From Janthinobacterium agaricidamnosum (GTDB taxonomy: Bacteria; Pseudomonadota; Gammaproteobacteria; Burkholderiales; Burkholderiaceae_D), in the NCBI RefSeq assembly GCF_003667705.1, contig NZ_CP033019.1, positions 62,001 to 126,000 on the forward strand: a stretch of DNA of 64,000 nt, written 5' to 3'. The notes under the pieces were generated by a model. It searched no databases and was not told the DNA's origin. It saw only the letters and a list, made by a program, of their open reading frames with translations. The translations under genes and the position numbers were made by a program. Positions 50,201 to 59,693 of this stretch are shown one piece after another; position 1 is the stretch's first letter; each line of letters opens with the position of its first letter.

Positions 50201-51250
50201 AAGGTTATGATCGGCTGGGGTTACAAGGCGCAGCGCCTGGGCCACGATCTGTTGAAGAAATTTGCCAAGAAGCAAACCAAGGCGCCGCCGCCATCGACGG
50301 GGAAGCCGCCCGTCAAGGCGCAGGTGATCCACTTCATCAACAAGAAGATGCCGGGCAACCTGCCGAAGAAGTCGGCGCGCGCGCTGCTCGACATCGAAGA
50401 CGACAAGGTCATCCCGATCATCCGTAATCCGAAGACGACGACGGCCGATACGGAAGCCGTGTTCTACTTCCCTGGTTGCGGTTCGGAACGTTTGTTCTCG
50501 CAAGTGGGCCTGGCCACGCAGGCGATGCTGTGGGAAGTAGGTGTGCAGACGGTCTTGCCGCCTGGCTACCTGTGCTGCGGTTATCCGCAGCGGGGTGCGG
50601 GCGAGTTCGACAAGGCCGAGAAGATGATGACGGACAACCGCGTCCTGTTCCACCGCATGGCCAACACGCTCAATTACCTGGACATCAAGACGGTGCTGGT
50701 GTCCTGCGGCACTTGCTACGACCAGCTGGCAACGTATCAGTTCGAGAAGATTTTCCCTGGCTGCCGCATCATGGATATCCATGAGTATTTGCTGGAGAAA
50801 AACGTCAAGCTGGAAGGCGTGAACGGCACGCGCTATATGTACCATGAGCCATGCCACAATCCGATGAAGCTGCAGGAATCGGGCAAGACGATCAACTCCC
50901 TGATCAGCACGGTGGATAACGTGAAGATCGAGAAGAATGACCGTTGCTGCGGCGAATCGGGCTCGCTGGCCGTCACGCGCCCTGATATTTCCACGCAAGT
51001 GCGTTTCCGCAAGGAAGAAGAGATGGTCAAGGGCGCCGACAAGCTGCGCGGCGATGGGTTCACCGGCGACGTCAAAATCCTCACCAGCTGCCCGTCGTGC
51101 CTGCAAGGCTTGTCGCGCTACAATGACGATTCGGGCACGACGGCCGACTACATCGTCGTCGAGATCGCCAAACACTTGCTGGGAGAGAACTGGATGCCGG
51201 ATTACGTGAAACGCGCCAATGACGGCGGCATCGAACGGGTGCTCGTGTAA
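47210..51250 (+). CDS. Large FAD-linked oxidase with Fe-S and CCG domains (DUF3683, D-lactate dehydrogenase-like)
   Basis: 1346 residues. Parts in order: an N-terminal region like DUF3683 (about 15-150, [16 protein letters not shown]), an FAD-binding PCMH domain (about 200-340, [15 protein letters not shown]), an FAD-oxidase C-terminal domain (to about 840, [12 protein letters not shown] and SGEHGIG), two [4Fe-4S] motifs ([11 protein letters not shown] near 878, [12 protein letters not shown] near 940), and two CCG heterodisulfide-reductase-like domains ([10 protein letters not shown]...CCGYP and CCGESGSL). This fuses the roles of GlcD/GlcE and GlcF in one chain. It probably oxidises a 2-hydroxyacid such as D-lactate; the substrate cannot be told from sequence. 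TAATG overlap with the HIT gene. Confidence 0.88.
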   Translation: MNAPAQIQALLAETPNGPAASRLREIPYNYTSFSDREIVIRLLGEDSWRLLDELRGARQTGRSARMLYEVLGDIWVVRRNPYLQDDLLDNPKRRQGLIDALHHRLAEVDKRRLSIDAAGGDVAASGETPEVAQARSHNVELLLKAASKAVADFGDEFRKTYDLRKRTVKVLGRYTEKHNVRFDGMTRVSHVTDATDWRVEYPFVVLTPDTEEEMAGLVKGCIELGLTIIPRGGGTGYTGGAIPLTPMSAVINTEKLITLGAVEMTVLPGLTHEYATINSGAGVITNKVSEAAEKAGFVFAVDPTSAHASCIGGNVAMNAGGKKAVLWGTALDNLASWRMVDPNGDWLDVTRLDHNLGKIHDIALARFQLEWRHPSTRDATKPNAPFKTEILEIPGRKFRKEGLGKDVTDKFLAGLPGIQKEGCDGLITSARWILHKMPKFARTVCLEFFGQARDAIPSIVEIKDYLDGLPAKGEQYTSIRLAGLEHLDERYLRAVGYATKSKRGVLPKMALFGDIVGDDENAVAQAASEVVRIANTRVGEGFVAVSPEARKKFWLDRARTAAIAKHTNAFKINEDVVIPLNRMGEYTDGIERINIELSIKNKLQLADALSEFFAKGNLPIGKSDDASDDRVDDAEMLGDRAEQAQQLLAQVTARWTYLLAQLDRPLVDVKGELAELGMERLLPVFDARLQTQPNATLFDVVQDRTVRITWKQEIRAQLRQIFNGAAFKLILDEATAIHARILRSRVFVALHMHAGDGNVHTNLPVNSDNYEMLQDAHEAVGRIMILARSLNGVISGEHGIGITKLEFLTEEEIGDFRSYKQRIDPEGRFNKGKLLNLPGMGADLRNAYTPSFGLMGHESLIMQQSDIGAIADSVKDCLRCGKCKPVCSTHVPRANLLYSPRDKILATSSLIEAFLYEEQTRRGISIKHWEEFEDVADHCTVCHKCVTPCPVNIDFGDVSMNMRNLLRKMDKKSFNPGTKATMMFLNATDPVTINATRKVMIGWGYKAQRLGHDLLKKFAKKQTKAPPPSTGKPPVKAQVIHFINKKMPGNLPKKSARALLDIEDDKVIPIIRNPKTTTADTEAVFYFPGCGSERLFSQVGLATQAMLWEVGVQTVLPPGYLCCGYPQRGAGEFDKAEKMMTDNRVLFHRMANTLNYLDIKTVLVSCGTCYDQLATYQFEKIFPGCRIMDIHEYLLEKNVKLEGVNGTRYMYHEPCHNPMKLQESGKTINSLISTVDNVKIEKNDRCCGESGSLAVTRPDISTQVRFRKEEEMVKGADKLRGDGFTGDVKILTSCPSCLQGLSRYNDDSGTTADYIVVEIAKHLLGENWMPDYVKRANDGGIERVLV

Positions 51251-51699
51251 TGTCCACGCCTTGCGATCTGTGTCAGTTGCTCGATGATTTTGCCAAGAAG
51301 CAGGGCTGTGAGGCCTTGCTGTGGCGCAGCGAGCGCCTGTCCGTGGTGGCCGTCGACGACCCAAGCTACCCCGGCTTTTGCCGCGTGATCTGGAACAAGC
51401 ACGTGAAGGAAATGACGGATTTGACGCCCGGCGAGCGCAATTATGTGATGGAAGTCGTGTGGCAAGTCGAGCTGGCCGTGCGCGAAGTGATGGCGCCGGA
51501 AAAGGTCAATGTGGCCAGTTTCGGCAACATGACGCCGCACGTGCACTGGCACGTGATTCCCCGCTACCGTGACGACGCGCATTTCCCGCACCCCAGCTGG
51601 GCCGTGGTGCAGCGCGAGACGGCGCCCGAAGTACTGGCCGCGCGCCGCGCCCTGTTGCCGGCCTTGCGCGAGGCCATCATTCAACGTTTATCCGCATAA
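51250..51699 (+). CDS. HIT-family nucleotide hydrolase/transferase
   Basis: 149 residues. The histidine triad is HVHWHVIPR near residue 98. An N-terminal Cys pair (CDLCQLL) may bind metal. Substrates are probably nucleoside phosphoramidates or dinucleotides. It starts on the stop of the large oxidoreductase gene and is followed 9 nt later by the DUF971 gene. Confidence 0.88.
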   Translation: MSTPCDLCQLLDDFAKKQGCEALLWRSERLSVVAVDDPSYPGFCRVIWNKHVKEMTDLTPGERNYVMEVVWQVELAVREVMAPEKVNVASFGNMTPHVHWHVIPRYRDDAHFPHPSWAVVQRETAPEVLAARRALLPALREAIIQRLSA

Positions 51700-51708
51700 A
51701 GTATCGTC

Positions 51709-52161
51709 ATGACTGAAAAAACAGCAACACCCCAACCGACCGGCTTGACCGTGCACAACCAGTCGCGCGTGCTCGACGTGGCTTTCGACGACGGCAGCAC
51801 ATTTGCGCTGCCGTTCGAATACCTGCGCGTGTACTCGCCCTCGGCCGAAGTGCAGGGCCATGGCAAGGGCCAGGAAACCTTGCAATTAGGTAAGCGCCTG
51901 GTCGGCATCACGGGCATCGAGCCCGTCGGCAACTACGCCGTGCAGCCTACCTTCAGCGACGGCCACAATTCCGGCCTGTACACCTGGGCTTATCTGTACA
52001 AGCTGGGCGCGGAAAAGGACAAACTGTGGCAAGCCTACCTTGACCAGCTGGCGGCAGCCGGCTACCCCGGCGACAGCGGCCGCGACGCCAAGGCCGACAT
52101 GACCGTCAAGCAATCTTCCGGCGGCCACGTGCATGGACCCAGCTGCGGCCATAAGCATTAA
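51709..52161 (+). CDS. DUF971 / gamma-butyrobetaine hydroxylase N-terminal-like protein
   Basis: 150 residues. The DUF971 domain (about 20-110) contains FDDGSTFALPFEYLRVYSPSA and FSDGHNSGLYTWAYLYKLG. A His/Cys-rich tail (HVHGPSCGHKH) suggests metal binding. Homologues sit directly before ubiE in many Betaproteobacteria, hinting at a role with Fe-S or ubiquinone enzymes; here a sigma-factor module intervenes. Confidence 0.85.
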   Translation: MTEKTATPQPTGLTVHNQSRVLDVAFDDGSTFALPFEYLRVYSPSAEVQGHGKGQETLQLGKRLVGITGIEPVGNYAVQPTFSDGHNSGLYTWAYLYKLGAEKDKLWQAYLDQLAAAGYPGDSGRDAKADMTVKQSSGGHVHGPSCGHKH

Positions 52162-52182
52162 TTAAAAATAATGCGGTAATCT

Positions 52183-52209
52183 TGTCGGATTGCCGCCGCC
52201 CCATTCGTC
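52183..52209 (+). promoter_or_regulatory. Candidate ECF42-type promoter for the YciI-sigma operon
   Basis: TGTCGG (52183-52188) and CGTC (52206-52209) with a 17-bp spacer resemble the ECF42 promoter pattern TGTCGA / CG(A/T)C as I recall it. It lies about 46 bp before the YciI gene. Confidence 0.4.
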
Positions 52210-52214
52210 GTATG

Positions 52215-52239
52215 AATGCCCGCGCTTGCGGGCATTTTT
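52215..52239 (+). terminator. Terminator hairpin after DUF971 gene
   Basis: AATGCCCGC (52215-52223) pairs with GCGGGCATT (52228-52236), followed by TTT. If the ECF promoter at 52183 is real, the hairpin lies at the very 5' end of its transcript. Confidence 0.65.
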
Positions 52240-52255
52240 CTTTGGAGAAGAGACT

Positions 52256-52600
52256 ATGGAATACATGATCCTGATCTACGCCGATGAATCCCGTTATGCA
52301 TCCATGCCGGAAGGGCAGATGGCCAGCCTGATGGCCGACTTTGCCAGCTACACGCAGGCGCTGGAAGCGGCCGGCGTGCTGCGCGGCGGGGCCGAGCTGG
52401 CGCCGGTGGGCAGCGCCACCAGCGTGCGCGTGCGCAATGGCAAGCCTGTCATCACGGATGGGCCGTTCGCGGAAACCAAGGAGCAGCTGGGCGGCTACTA
52501 TCTGCTCGACTGCGCCCACCTGGACGAAGCGCTGGCCTGGGCCGGGCGTTGTCCGGCGGCTTCCCTGGGCACGATCGAAGTGCGGCCCGTCACGGCATAA
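52256..52600 (+). CDS. YciI/DGPF-domain protein
   Basis: 114 residues with a Shine-Dalgarno GGAGAAG. The DGPF motif (TDGPFAETKEQLGGYYLLDC) defines the group. Such proteins are regularly encoded beside ECF42 sigma factors and may influence them; no enzymatic role is established. The sigma factor gene starts 2 nt after its stop. Confidence 0.9.
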   Translation: MEYMILIYADESRYASMPEGQMASLMADFASYTQALEAAGVLRGGAELAPVGSATSVRVRNGKPVITDGPFAETKEQLGGYYLLDCAHLDEALAWAGRCPAASLGTIEVRPVTA

Positions 52601-52602
52601 CC

Positions 52603-53844
52603 ATGGCCGGCGACGCCGTTACGGCCGTCGAATACGTCTTTCGCCAGGAAAAGGGCAGGGTGCTGGCCGGCCTGATGCGGCGTTTCGGCGACCTGGGCCT
52701 GGCGGAAGATGTGCTGCAGGAAGCGTGCCGCAAGGCGCTGGAGCTGTGGCCGCGCACAGGCATCCCCGGCAATCCCGCCGCCTGGCTCAGTGCCGTGGCG
52801 CGCAACGCGGCTCTCGACCACGTACGCCGGGCGGGCAAGAGCGTCAGCGACGCCGAGGCCGTGCTGTCGTGCCTGCCTGCGGTCGAGACTGTTGACGCGC
52901 AGCCTATCGAAGACGACCGCCTGCGCCTGCTGTTCATCTGCTGCCATCCCGCGCTGGCGCCCGAGGCGCAGGTGGCGCTGGCTTTGCGCACCCTGTGTGG
53001 CCTGTCCACGGCCGAGATCGCACGCGCCTTCGGCGTGGAGGAAGCGGCCCTGTCGCAGCGCTTGTTGCGCGCCAAACGCAAGATCGCCGAAGCCCGTATC
53101 CCTTTCGAGTTGCCGCCGGAACAAGAGCTGCAGCCGCGGCTGGCGCAAGTACTGCACGTGATTTACCTGGTGTTCAGCGAAGGCTATTGCGCCAGCGGCG
53201 GCGACACGTTGCTGCGCGCAGACCTGTGCGCGGAAGCGCTGCGCCTGGGGCGCCTGCTTGACAGCCTGCAGCCCGGCCAGCCGGAAGTGCAGGGGTTATT
53301 GGCCCTGATGCTGCTGCAGGCGTCGCGCGGCCCCGCCCGCCTCTCGCCAGGCGGTGAACTGCTGACCCTGGAAGAGCAGGACCGGCGCCTGTGGGATGAC
53401 GCCCTGATTGCCGAGGGATTGGCCGTGCTGGCGCTGGCCTTGCCGGCGCGCGCGCCAGGGCCGTATCAGCTGCAGGCCGCCATTGCCGCCTTGCACGCGC
53501 AAGCGCCCACGGCCAGCGGGACGGACTGGCGCCAGATCAGCGCCCTGTATGGCGCCTTGCTGCGGCACAAGCCGGAACCCATGATCTTGCTCAACGCCGT
53601 GATCGCCTGCGCCATGGCGCACGGCGCCGCACACGGGCTGGCCTGGCTGGCGCGGCTGGAAACCGTGCCCAGCCTTGTCAACTCGCATTATCTGTACGCG
53701 GCCCGGGCCGACTTGCTGCGCCGCCAGGGCGACCGGCCGGGGGCGCTGGCCGCGTATGCGCGGGCGGCCATGCTGGCTGAGAATGCAGTGGAAAGGCAAT
53801 ACCTTCTCCGGCGTCACGGGGAAATGCGCCTGCCGCTTGTATAA
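52603..53844 (+). CDS. ECF sigma factor with long C-terminal extension (ECF42-like)
   Basis: 413 residues. Sigma region 2 (about 10-75: [39 protein letters not shown]) and region 4 (about 110-165: [34 protein letters not shown]) are followed by a helical, TPR-like extension of about 230 residues ([19 protein letters not shown] ... HSYLYAAR-like). This architecture and the DGPF neighbour define group ECF42, in which the extension controls activity and no anti-sigma factor is known. ATG 52603 is chosen; an upstream frame overlaps the YciI gene. The stop overlaps a TATAAT that may serve ubiE. Confidence 0.88.
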   Translation: MAGDAVTAVEYVFRQEKGRVLAGLMRRFGDLGLAEDVLQEACRKALELWPRTGIPGNPAAWLSAVARNAALDHVRRAGKSVSDAEAVLSCLPAVETVDAQPIEDDRLRLLFICCHPALAPEAQVALALRTLCGLSTAEIARAFGVEEAALSQRLLRAKRKIAEARIPFELPPEQELQPRLAQVLHVIYLVFSEGYCASGGDTLLRADLCAEALRLGRLLDSLQPGQPEVQGLLALMLLQASRGPARLSPGGELLTLEEQDRRLWDDALIAEGLAVLALALPARAPGPYQLQAAIAALHAQAPTASGTDWRQISALYGALLRHKPEPMILLNAVIACAMAHGAAHGLAWLARLETVPSLVNSHYLYAARADLLRRQGDRPGALAAYARAAMLAENAVERQYLLRRHGEMRLPLV

Positions 53845-53845
53845 T
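53840..53845 (+). promoter_or_regulatory. Possible -10 element for ubiE
   Basis: A perfect TATAAT 28 bp before the ubiE ATG. No matching -35 hexamer is seen at 16-18 bp upstream, so the call is weak. Confidence 0.3.
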
Positions 53846-53873
53846 GCTCCCAAGTTCAAACAGACTGCCTACC

Positions 53874-54608
53874 ATGACCAATACGACCCATTTCGGATAC
53901 AAAACAGTTGCAGAAGACGACAAAGTGCGCGAAGTCGCCAAGGTGTTCCATTCCGTCGCTGCCAAATACGACGTGATGAACGACTTGATGTCGGGCGGGC
54001 TGCACCGTCTGTGGAAGACGTTTACCATCGCCAACGCGGGCGTGCGCCCCGGTTTCAAGGTGCTCGACATCGCCGGCGGCACGGGCGACCTGTCGAAGGC
54101 GTTTGCCAAGCAGGCGGGTCCTACGGGCGAAGTCTGGTTGACCGATATCAATGAATCGATGTTGCGCGTGGGCCGCGATCGCCTCTTGAATCGCGGCTTG
54201 CTCACCCCCACCTTGTTGTGTGACGCGGAAAAACTGCCATTCCCCGATAATTATTTCGACCGCGTCAGCGTCGCCTTCGGCCTGCGCAACATGACGCACA
54301 AGGACGTGGCGCTGGCGGAAATGCGCCGCGTGCTGAAACCGGGCGGCAAGCTGCTGGTGCTGGAATTTTCCAAGGTGGCGGCGCCGCTGCAAAAACCGTA
54401 CGACATGTATTCGTTCTCGGTCTTGCCGTGGTTCGGCCAGAAAATCGCCGGTGACGCGGAAAGCTATCGCTATCTGGCCGAATCGATCCGCATGCACCCG
54501 GACCAGGAAACCTTGAAGACCATGATGGAAACGGCGGGCCTGGAGCGCGTGCAGTACTACAATTTGACGGCAGGCATTGCCGCTTTGCACACCGGTATCA
54601 AGATGTAA
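53874..54608 (+). CDS. ubiE: Ubiquinone/menaquinone C-methyltransferase UbiE
   Basis: 244 residues. SAM-dependent C-methylation of the benzoquinol ring. [21 protein letters not shown] motif [14 protein letters not shown], and [24 protein letters not shown] are the family marks. It starts the ubiE-Tim44-ubiJ-ubiB cluster. Confidence 0.96.
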   Translation: MTNTTHFGYKTVAEDDKVREVAKVFHSVAAKYDVMNDLMSGGLHRLWKTFTIANAGVRPGFKVLDIAGGTGDLSKAFAKQAGPTGEVWLTDINESMLRVGRDRLLNRGLLTPTLLCDAEKLPFPDNYFDRVSVAFGLRNMTHKDVALAEMRRVLKPGGKLLVLEFSKVAAPLQKPYDMYSFSVLPWFGQKIAGDAESYRYLAESIRMHPDQETLKTMMETAGLERVQYYNLTAGIAALHTGIKM

Positions 54609-54639
54609 TGCATCAACGTTGGTGATTTTAGGAGATGGA

Positions 54640-55578
54640 ATGAAATTGAAGAAATTTATGGTCGGCATGATGCTGGCCGCGGCCACGGTATCCATGCTGG
54701 GCGAGGCGCTGGCCCGTCCCATGGGCGGTGGCCGTTCGTTTGGCCGCCAGTCGCAAAACGTGGGCCGCCAGGCGCCCGCACCTGCGCCCACCCCGGCGCC
54801 GGCCGCCGCGCCGCGCCAGGCGCAGCCTGCGCCAGCTCCCGCACCGGCGCCTGCCGCCAAGGCACCGAGCCGCTGGAAGGGCTTGCTGGGCGGCGCCTTG
54901 CTGGGCCTGGGTCTGGGCGCCTTGCTGTCGCATTTTGGCCTGGGCGGCGCCCTGGCCAGCATGATCAGCACCCTGCTGATGGTGGCTTTGCTGGCCGGCG
55001 TGGCCTTCTTCATCTACCGCATGGTGCGCGGCAAACGCGACACTAACGCCGGCAATGCGCCGTTCGCCGGTTTCGGCAACCAGCCGGCACCGGCCGGCAA
55101 TGTGCCCGACATCGGTTCGCACATCCCGCCGCTGCCGCCGCTGCAGCCCGTCTCGTCCGGCGTCGGCCTGGACAAGCCGGCACCGGCTGCCGCGCCATGG
55201 GGCGTACCAGGCGACTTCGACAAGGAAGCCTTCCTGCGCCACGCGAAAAGCAATTTCATTCGCTTGCAAGCGGCCTGGGACAAGGCCGACGTCAACGATA
55301 TCCGCGAATTCACGTCGCCGGAAGTGTATGCGGAACTGCGCATGCAAATCCAGGAACGGGGCGCGCAGCCGGACTTTACGGATGTCGTCACCATCGATGC
55401 CGAACTGCTCGGTATCGAGACGAGCGTCAACGATTACCTGGCCAGCGTGAAATTTACGGGCCTGATCCGTTCGGCGCCGGGCGCGGCAGCGGAACCGTTT
55501 GCGGAAGTGTGGAATATGTCGAAACCCGTCAGCGGCAACAGCGGCTGGGTCCTGGCAGGCATCCAGCAATTGAATTAA
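54640..55578 (+). CDS. Tim44-like domain membrane protein
   Basis: 312 residues from ATG 54640 with GGAGA upstream. A signal-like N-terminus ends at ALA (residue 25), then a Pro/Ala-rich spacer, a hydrophobic pair of segments (about 82-130: GLLGGALLGLGLGALLSHFG, MVALLAGVAFFIYRM), and a C-terminal Tim44/MRPL45-like domain (about 190-310, FLRHAKSNFIRLQAAWDK). It commonly lies between ubiE and ubiJ in Betaproteobacteria. The precise function is unknown. Confidence 0.85.
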   Translation: MKLKKFMVGMMLAAATVSMLGEALARPMGGGRSFGRQSQNVGRQAPAPAPTPAPAAAPRQAQPAPAPAPAPAAKAPSRWKGLLGGALLGLGLGALLSHFGLGGALASMISTLLMVALLAGVAFFIYRMVRGKRDTNAGNAPFAGFGNQPAPAGNVPDIGSHIPPLPPLQPVSSGVGLDKPAPAAAPWGVPGDFDKEAFLRHAKSNFIRLQAAWDKADVNDIREFTSPEVYAELRMQIQERGAQPDFTDVVTIDAELLGIETSVNDYLASVKFTGLIRSAPGAAAEPFAEVWNMSKPVSGNSGWVLAGIQQLN

Positions 55579-55663
55579 TTGTCAAAACTTGCTGAATAAT
55601 GGCTTAAGTCCATGCGGAATGCATGATGCTTGACAGATATTTCCTGCTGAACTGGTAAGATCG

Positions 55664-55695
55664 AAACCGCCCGCGTTGTTGTACGGGCGGTTTTT
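55664..55695 (+). terminator. Terminator after Tim44-like gene
   Basis: AAACCGCCCG (55664-55673) pairs with CGGGCGGTTT (55684-55693), followed by TTT. Confidence 0.75.
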
Positions 55696-55730
55696 CATTT
55701 TTAGGGGCGCGTTTGGCGCGCAGGCACACG

Positions 55731-56369
55731 ATGGCACCACTTTCCGATCTCTCCCTGATGACGCCCGTCATCGCGACTATCAACCATTTGCTGGCGCAGG
55801 AGCCGTGGGCGCGCCAGCAGCTGGCGGTGCACGCCGGCAAGCTTGCCTGCATCGACACGGGCGCCGTGGCCTTGCGCCTGCGCGTCGACAGCGCCGGCAT
55901 GCTGGAAACGGCACCGGCGGACGTAGTTGCCAATGTGACCATCCGCGTGAAATTGTCCGATGTGCCGCTGATCCTGCAAAACCGCGAGCGGGCGTTTTCC
56001 TACGTCAAGATCGAAGGCGATGCCGAGTTTGCCAATGCGATTTCGCAATTGAGCAAGGGTTTGCGCTGGGAAGCCGAGCACGACCTGGAAAAGGTCGTCG
56101 GTCCCATGCTGGCCACGCGCCTTGTTTCCGGTGCGAAAGATGCCGCCGCCTTTGTGCGCACGGGCCAGCAAAAGCTGGCGGAAAACGTGGCCGAATATTT
56201 TCTCGACGAACAGCCGATGCTGATCCGTCCTTCCACCCTGCAAGAGTATTCCGCTGGCGTGACGCGCGTGCGCGATGACGTCGAACGCCTGGCTAAGCGC
56301 CTTGCCCGGCTGGAAAAGGCGGCCGCCGCCGTCCAGCCGCAGTCCTCCTCACCGGATTTGTCTACATGA
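55731..56369 (+). CDS. ubiJ: Ubiquinone biosynthesis accessory factor UbiJ (SCP2 domain)
   Basis: 212 residues from ATG 55731. SCP2-like lipid-binding domain at about 10-110 ([32 protein letters not shown]), then a helical C-terminus with coiled-coil ([20 protein letters not shown]). It helps to assemble the Ubi metabolon. The stop overlaps the ubiB ATG (ATGA). TTG 55713 is a weaker start. Confidence 0.88.
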   Translation: MAPLSDLSLMTPVIATINHLLAQEPWARQQLAVHAGKLACIDTGAVALRLRVDSAGMLETAPADVVANVTIRVKLSDVPLILQNRERAFSYVKIEGDAEFANAISQLSKGLRWEAEHDLEKVVGPMLATRLVSGAKDAAAFVRTGQQKLAENVAEYFLDEQPMLIRPSTLQEYSAGVTRVRDDVERLAKRLARLEKAAAAVQPQSSSPDLST

Positions 56370-57937
56370 TATTGAAATTCCTGCGCCTGTTTAAAATCAT
56401 CCGTGTTTCCATCAAGTACGGTCTGGATGAGATAGCGATTTCTGGTCTGCAAGTTCCCCGCACCGCCAAATTGATCGACACCCTGATTTTCTGGCGCGAC
56501 CTGTCGTCGCCACGGGGCTTGCGCCTGCGCCTGGCGCTGGAAGAGCTGGGTCCGATTTTCGTCAAATTCGGCCAGGTGCTGTCGACCCGGCGCGACCTGA
56601 TGCCGCCCGATATCGCCGAAGAACTGGCGCGCCTGCAAGACCGCGTGCCGCCCTTCGATTCCGACCTGGCCATCGCGCAGATCACCAAGTCGCTCGGTGC
56701 GCACCCCGATCAACTGTTTGCCCGCTTCGAGCGCGAGCCGGTGGCGTCCGCATCTATTGCCCAGGTGCACTTTGCCACCTTGAAAGACGGCCGCGAAGTG
56801 GCCGTGAAGGTCTTGCGTCCAGGCATGAAAAAGCTGATCGACGAAGATGTGGCCCTGATGCACATCGCCGCCGACTGGACCAGCCGCCTGTGGGCCGACA
56901 GCAAGCGCCTGAAGCCGAAAGAGGTGGTGGGCGAGTTCGACAAATACCTGCACGACGAGCTGGACCTGATGCGCGAGGCGGCCAACGCCAGCCAGCTGCG
57001 CCGCAACTTCGCCAATTCGGACTTGCTGCTGGTGCCCGAAATGCACTGGGATTATTGTTCCAGCAGCGTCATCGTCATGGAACGCATGTACGGCATCCCC
57101 GTGTCGCAGACCGAGCGCCTGGTGGCGGCCGGCGTGGACTTGCGCAAACTGTCCAGCGATGGCGTGGAAATTTTCTTCACGCAAGTGTTCCGCGACGGCT
57201 TTTTCCATGCTGACATGCACCCAGGCAATATTCTCGTGTCGATCGCGCCCGACTCGTTCGGCCGCTACATCGCGCTCGACTTCGGCATCGTGGGTACCTT
57301 GAATGACTACGACAAGGATTATCTGTCGCAAAACTTCCTCGCCTTCTTCCGCCGCGACTACAAGCGCGTGGCCGAGGCGCACATCGAATCGGGCTGGGCG
57401 CCGAAGGACACGCGCGTCGACGAGCTGGAAGCGGCCGTGCGCGCCTGCTGCGAGCCGATCTTCGACCGCCCGCTGAAGGATATTTCTTTTGGGCAAGTAT
57501 TGCTGCGGCTGTTCCAGACCTCGCGCCGCTTCAACGTGGAAGTGCAGCCGCAACTGGTGCTGCTGCAAAAGACCCTGCTCAATATCGAAGGCCTGGGCCG
57601 CCAGCTCGATCCGGAACTGGACCTGTGGCAAACGGCCAAGCCCTACCTGGAAAAATGGATGAGCAACCAGGTGGGGCCGCAAGGCTTCATGGAGCGCCTG
57701 CGCGCCGAGGCGCCCCGTTATGCGCACATTTTCCCGCAACTGCCGCGCTTGCTGCATCAGGCCTTGACCGTGCATGGCGAACCGCGTGAAAACGACGTGG
57801 AACTGATGAAAACCTTGCTGGCGGAGCAACGCCAGACGAACCGCTTGCTGAGTTTTATCGTGTACTTTGTCGGCGCCTTCGCCCTCGGCGCGCTGGGTTT
57901 GCAAGTGTTCATGCGCTGGCATCAACTGCCGTTTTAA
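56366..57937 (+). CDS. ubiB: Ubiquinone biosynthesis protein UbiB (ABC1/ADCK kinase-like)
   Basis: 523 residues. Atypical kinase-like ATPase: KFGQ motif ([12 protein letters not shown]), the Ala-rich loop [19 protein letters not shown], and [11 protein letters not shown] with DFGIVG. A membrane segment ends the protein ([21 protein letters not shown]). Needed for ubiquinone synthesis. Coupled to ubiJ. Confidence 0.96.
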   Translation: MILKFLRLFKIIRVSIKYGLDEIAISGLQVPRTAKLIDTLIFWRDLSSPRGLRLRLALEELGPIFVKFGQVLSTRRDLMPPDIAEELARLQDRVPPFDSDLAIAQITKSLGAHPDQLFARFEREPVASASIAQVHFATLKDGREVAVKVLRPGMKKLIDEDVALMHIAADWTSRLWADSKRLKPKEVVGEFDKYLHDELDLMREAANASQLRRNFANSDLLLVPEMHWDYCSSSVIVMERMYGIPVSQTERLVAAGVDLRKLSSDGVEIFFTQVFRDGFFHADMHPGNILVSIAPDSFGRYIALDFGIVGTLNDYDKDYLSQNFLAFFRRDYKRVAEAHIESGWAPKDTRVDELEAAVRACCEPIFDRPLKDISFGQVLLRLFQTSRRFNVEVQPQLVLLQKTLLNIEGLGRQLDPELDLWQTAKPYLEKWMSNQVGPQGFMERLRAEAPRYAHIFPQLPRLLHQALTVHGEPRENDVELMKTLLAEQRQTNRLLSFIVYFVGAFALGALGLQVFMRWHQLPF

Positions 57938-57956
57938 CTGGATCAGGACGTAAGTG

Positions 57957-58559
57957 ATGGCTGACTTCCACAACCGCGACCCGCTCTCGCCTGCCTTCTG
58001 GGACGAGCGTTTCGAAAAGCAATTCACTCCCTGGGACCAGGGCGGCGTGCCGTCCCGCCTGCGCAGCTTCGTGGCCGGCAGTCCGGCGGCGCTGCGCTGC
58101 CTGATACCCGGCTGCGGCTCCGCCTATGAACTGGTCTTCATGCTCGATCACGGCTGGGATGCCACGGCCATCGACTTTGCGCCGGCTGCCGTGGCCGCCG
58201 CGCGTGCCCAGCTGGGCACGCGGGCAGGGCAGGTGGTGGAAGCGGATTTCTTTGCCTGGCAGCCCGAGGCACCGCTGGACCTGATCTATGAACGGGCGTT
58301 TTTGTGCGCCATGCCGCGCGCCATGTGGCCGCAAGTGGCGGCCCGCTGGGCGCAGCTGCTGGCGCCGGGCGCCATGCTGGCCGGTTACTTTTTCTTTGAC
58401 GACAACGCCAAGGGGCCGCCGTTCGGCATTTCGCGGGAGAAACTGCAGGAATTGCTGGTGCCGCATTTCGACTGCCTGGCCGATGAGGCCGTCGACGATT
58501 CCATCGCCGTCTTCGCCGGCAAGGAGCGCTGGATGAGCTGGCGCCGCCGGGCGGACTGA
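57957..58559 (+). CDS. Thiopurine S-methyltransferase-family SAM methyltransferase
   Basis: 200 residues. FWDERFEKQFTPWDQGGVP and the SAM motif CLIPGCGSAYELVFML are typical of the TPMT/TMT family; DLIYERAFLCAMPRAMWP also fits. Substrates may be thiols, selenium or tellurium compounds; this cannot be decided here. It lies 19 nt after ubiB. Confidence 0.85.
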   Translation: MADFHNRDPLSPAFWDERFEKQFTPWDQGGVPSRLRSFVAGSPAALRCLIPGCGSAYELVFMLDHGWDATAIDFAPAAVAAARAQLGTRAGQVVEADFFAWQPEAPLDLIYERAFLCAMPRAMWPQVAARWAQLLAPGAMLAGYFFFDDNAKGPPFGISREKLQELLVPHFDCLADEAVDDSIAVFAGKERWMSWRRRAD

Positions 58560-58639
58560 AGCGGGCGGGGCATTTTCCGCTGGCGACAAAGGAAAAGCTT
58601 TATAATTCAGGGTTTTTGAAGTTTTTTCTCGGAGTAGAG

Positions 58640-58948
58640 ATGCCGATTTACGCTTACCGTTGTGACGAGTGTGGTTTTGCCAAGGATGTCTTGCAAAAGA
58701 TCTCCGATCCAGTACTGACGGTGTGCCTGTCGTGCGGCAAGCCCAGTTTCAAGAAACAATTGACGGCCGCCGGTTTCCAATTGAAGGGCACTGGCTGGTA
58801 CGCGACCGATTTCCGCGGAGGTATGGCGCCCACCACGGCCATTCCGACGGGCCCGGCCGATAACGCCAAGCCTGCCCCGGCCGCCGAGAGCGCGCCTGCC
58901 GCTGCGCCTGCGCCCGCTCCTGCTGCCACCGCGCCGAAAGCGGACTGA
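58640..58948 (+). CDS. FmdB-family zinc-ribbon protein
   Basis: 102 residues. The N-terminal zinc ribbon has CDEC and CLSC pairs (MPIYAYRCDECG ... LTVCLSCGKPSFKKQ). The tail from about 70 is almost wholly Pro/Ala. GGAG lies upstream, and TATAAT at 58601-58606 is a candidate -10. Putative regulatory protein, commonly before DUF502-aspS in this group. Confidence 0.88.
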   Translation: MPIYAYRCDECGFAKDVLQKISDPVLTVCLSCGKPSFKKQLTAAGFQLKGTGWYATDFRGGMAPTTAIPTGPADNAKPAPAAESAPAAAPAPAPAATAPKAD

Positions 58949-58988
58949 AAAGCGCGCCGCGCCGATACGATCCATTACCGAGAAACTG

Positions 58989-59630
58989 ATGCGTAAATAC
59001 TTTATTACCGGATTACTGATTTTGGTGCCCCTGGCCATTACGGCCTGGGTGCTGAATCTGGTCATCAGCACGATGGACCAGTCGCTGTTGCTGGTGCCCG
59101 GCAGTACGCAGCCCAGCGTCTGGTTCGGCCACAAGATTCCCGCGCTGAGCACCATTCCCGGCCTGGGCACGGTATTGACGGTGCTGATCGTGTTCTTCAC
59201 GGGCTTGCTGACGAATAACCTGGTCGGCAATTACGTGGTGAAACTGTGGGAAAAATTGCTGCAACGCATACCCATCGTCAATTCCCTGTATTCGAGCGTC
59301 AAGCAAGTGTCCGATACCCTGTTTTCCCCGTCGGGCAATGCCTTCCGCAAGGCCGTGCTGGTGCCGTATCCGCACCAGAACTCCTGGACAATCGCTTTCC
59401 TGACGGGCGTGCCGGGCGGCGATGCGGCGAACCACCTGGTGGGCGACTATGTCAGCGTGTACGTGCCGACGACGCCGAACCCGACCTCAGGCTTTTTCCT
59501 GATGATGAAGCGCAGCGATGTCGTCGAACTCGACATGAGCGTCGATGCGGCGCTCAAATATATCGTCTCGATGGGCGTGGTGGCGCCTGCGGAAGTTGTT
59601 GCTGTACCGGCCCCGGCAGCCAAAGAATAA
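58989..59630 (+). CDS. DUF502 membrane protein
   Basis: 213 residues. Two membrane helices (about 5-27 and 60-80) with VPLAITAWVL and TVLTVLIVFFTGLL, then a conserved soluble part (VNSLYSSVKQVSDTLFS, VSVYVPTTPNPTSGFFLM). The family has no settled function. Stands between fmdB and aspS, a conserved order in Betaproteobacteria. Confidence 0.85.
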   Translation: MRKYFITGLLILVPLAITAWVLNLVISTMDQSLLLVPGSTQPSVWFGHKIPALSTIPGLGTVLTVLIVFFTGLLTNNLVGNYVVKLWEKLLQRIPIVNSLYSSVKQVSDTLFSPSGNAFRKAVLVPYPHQNSWTIAFLTGVPGGDAANHLVGDYVSVYVPTTPNPTSGFFLMMKRSDVVELDMSVDAALKYIVSMGVVAPAEVVAVPAPAAKE

Positions 59631-59693
59631 AGGCAGGCGTCCCATGCGGGACGTGGCCGGATTGAACACTCACTAACCTGAACTGAGAATTTT

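Noticed and set aside
47237..51364. An antisense open frame of about 1375 codons opposite the large oxidoreductase gene
   Set aside because: It mirrors the high-GC codon bias of the plus-strand gene, has a low-complexity composition and no recognisable motif. The same applies to long antisense frames at 1672-3798, 5189-7063, 7071-8675 and 59673-61460.
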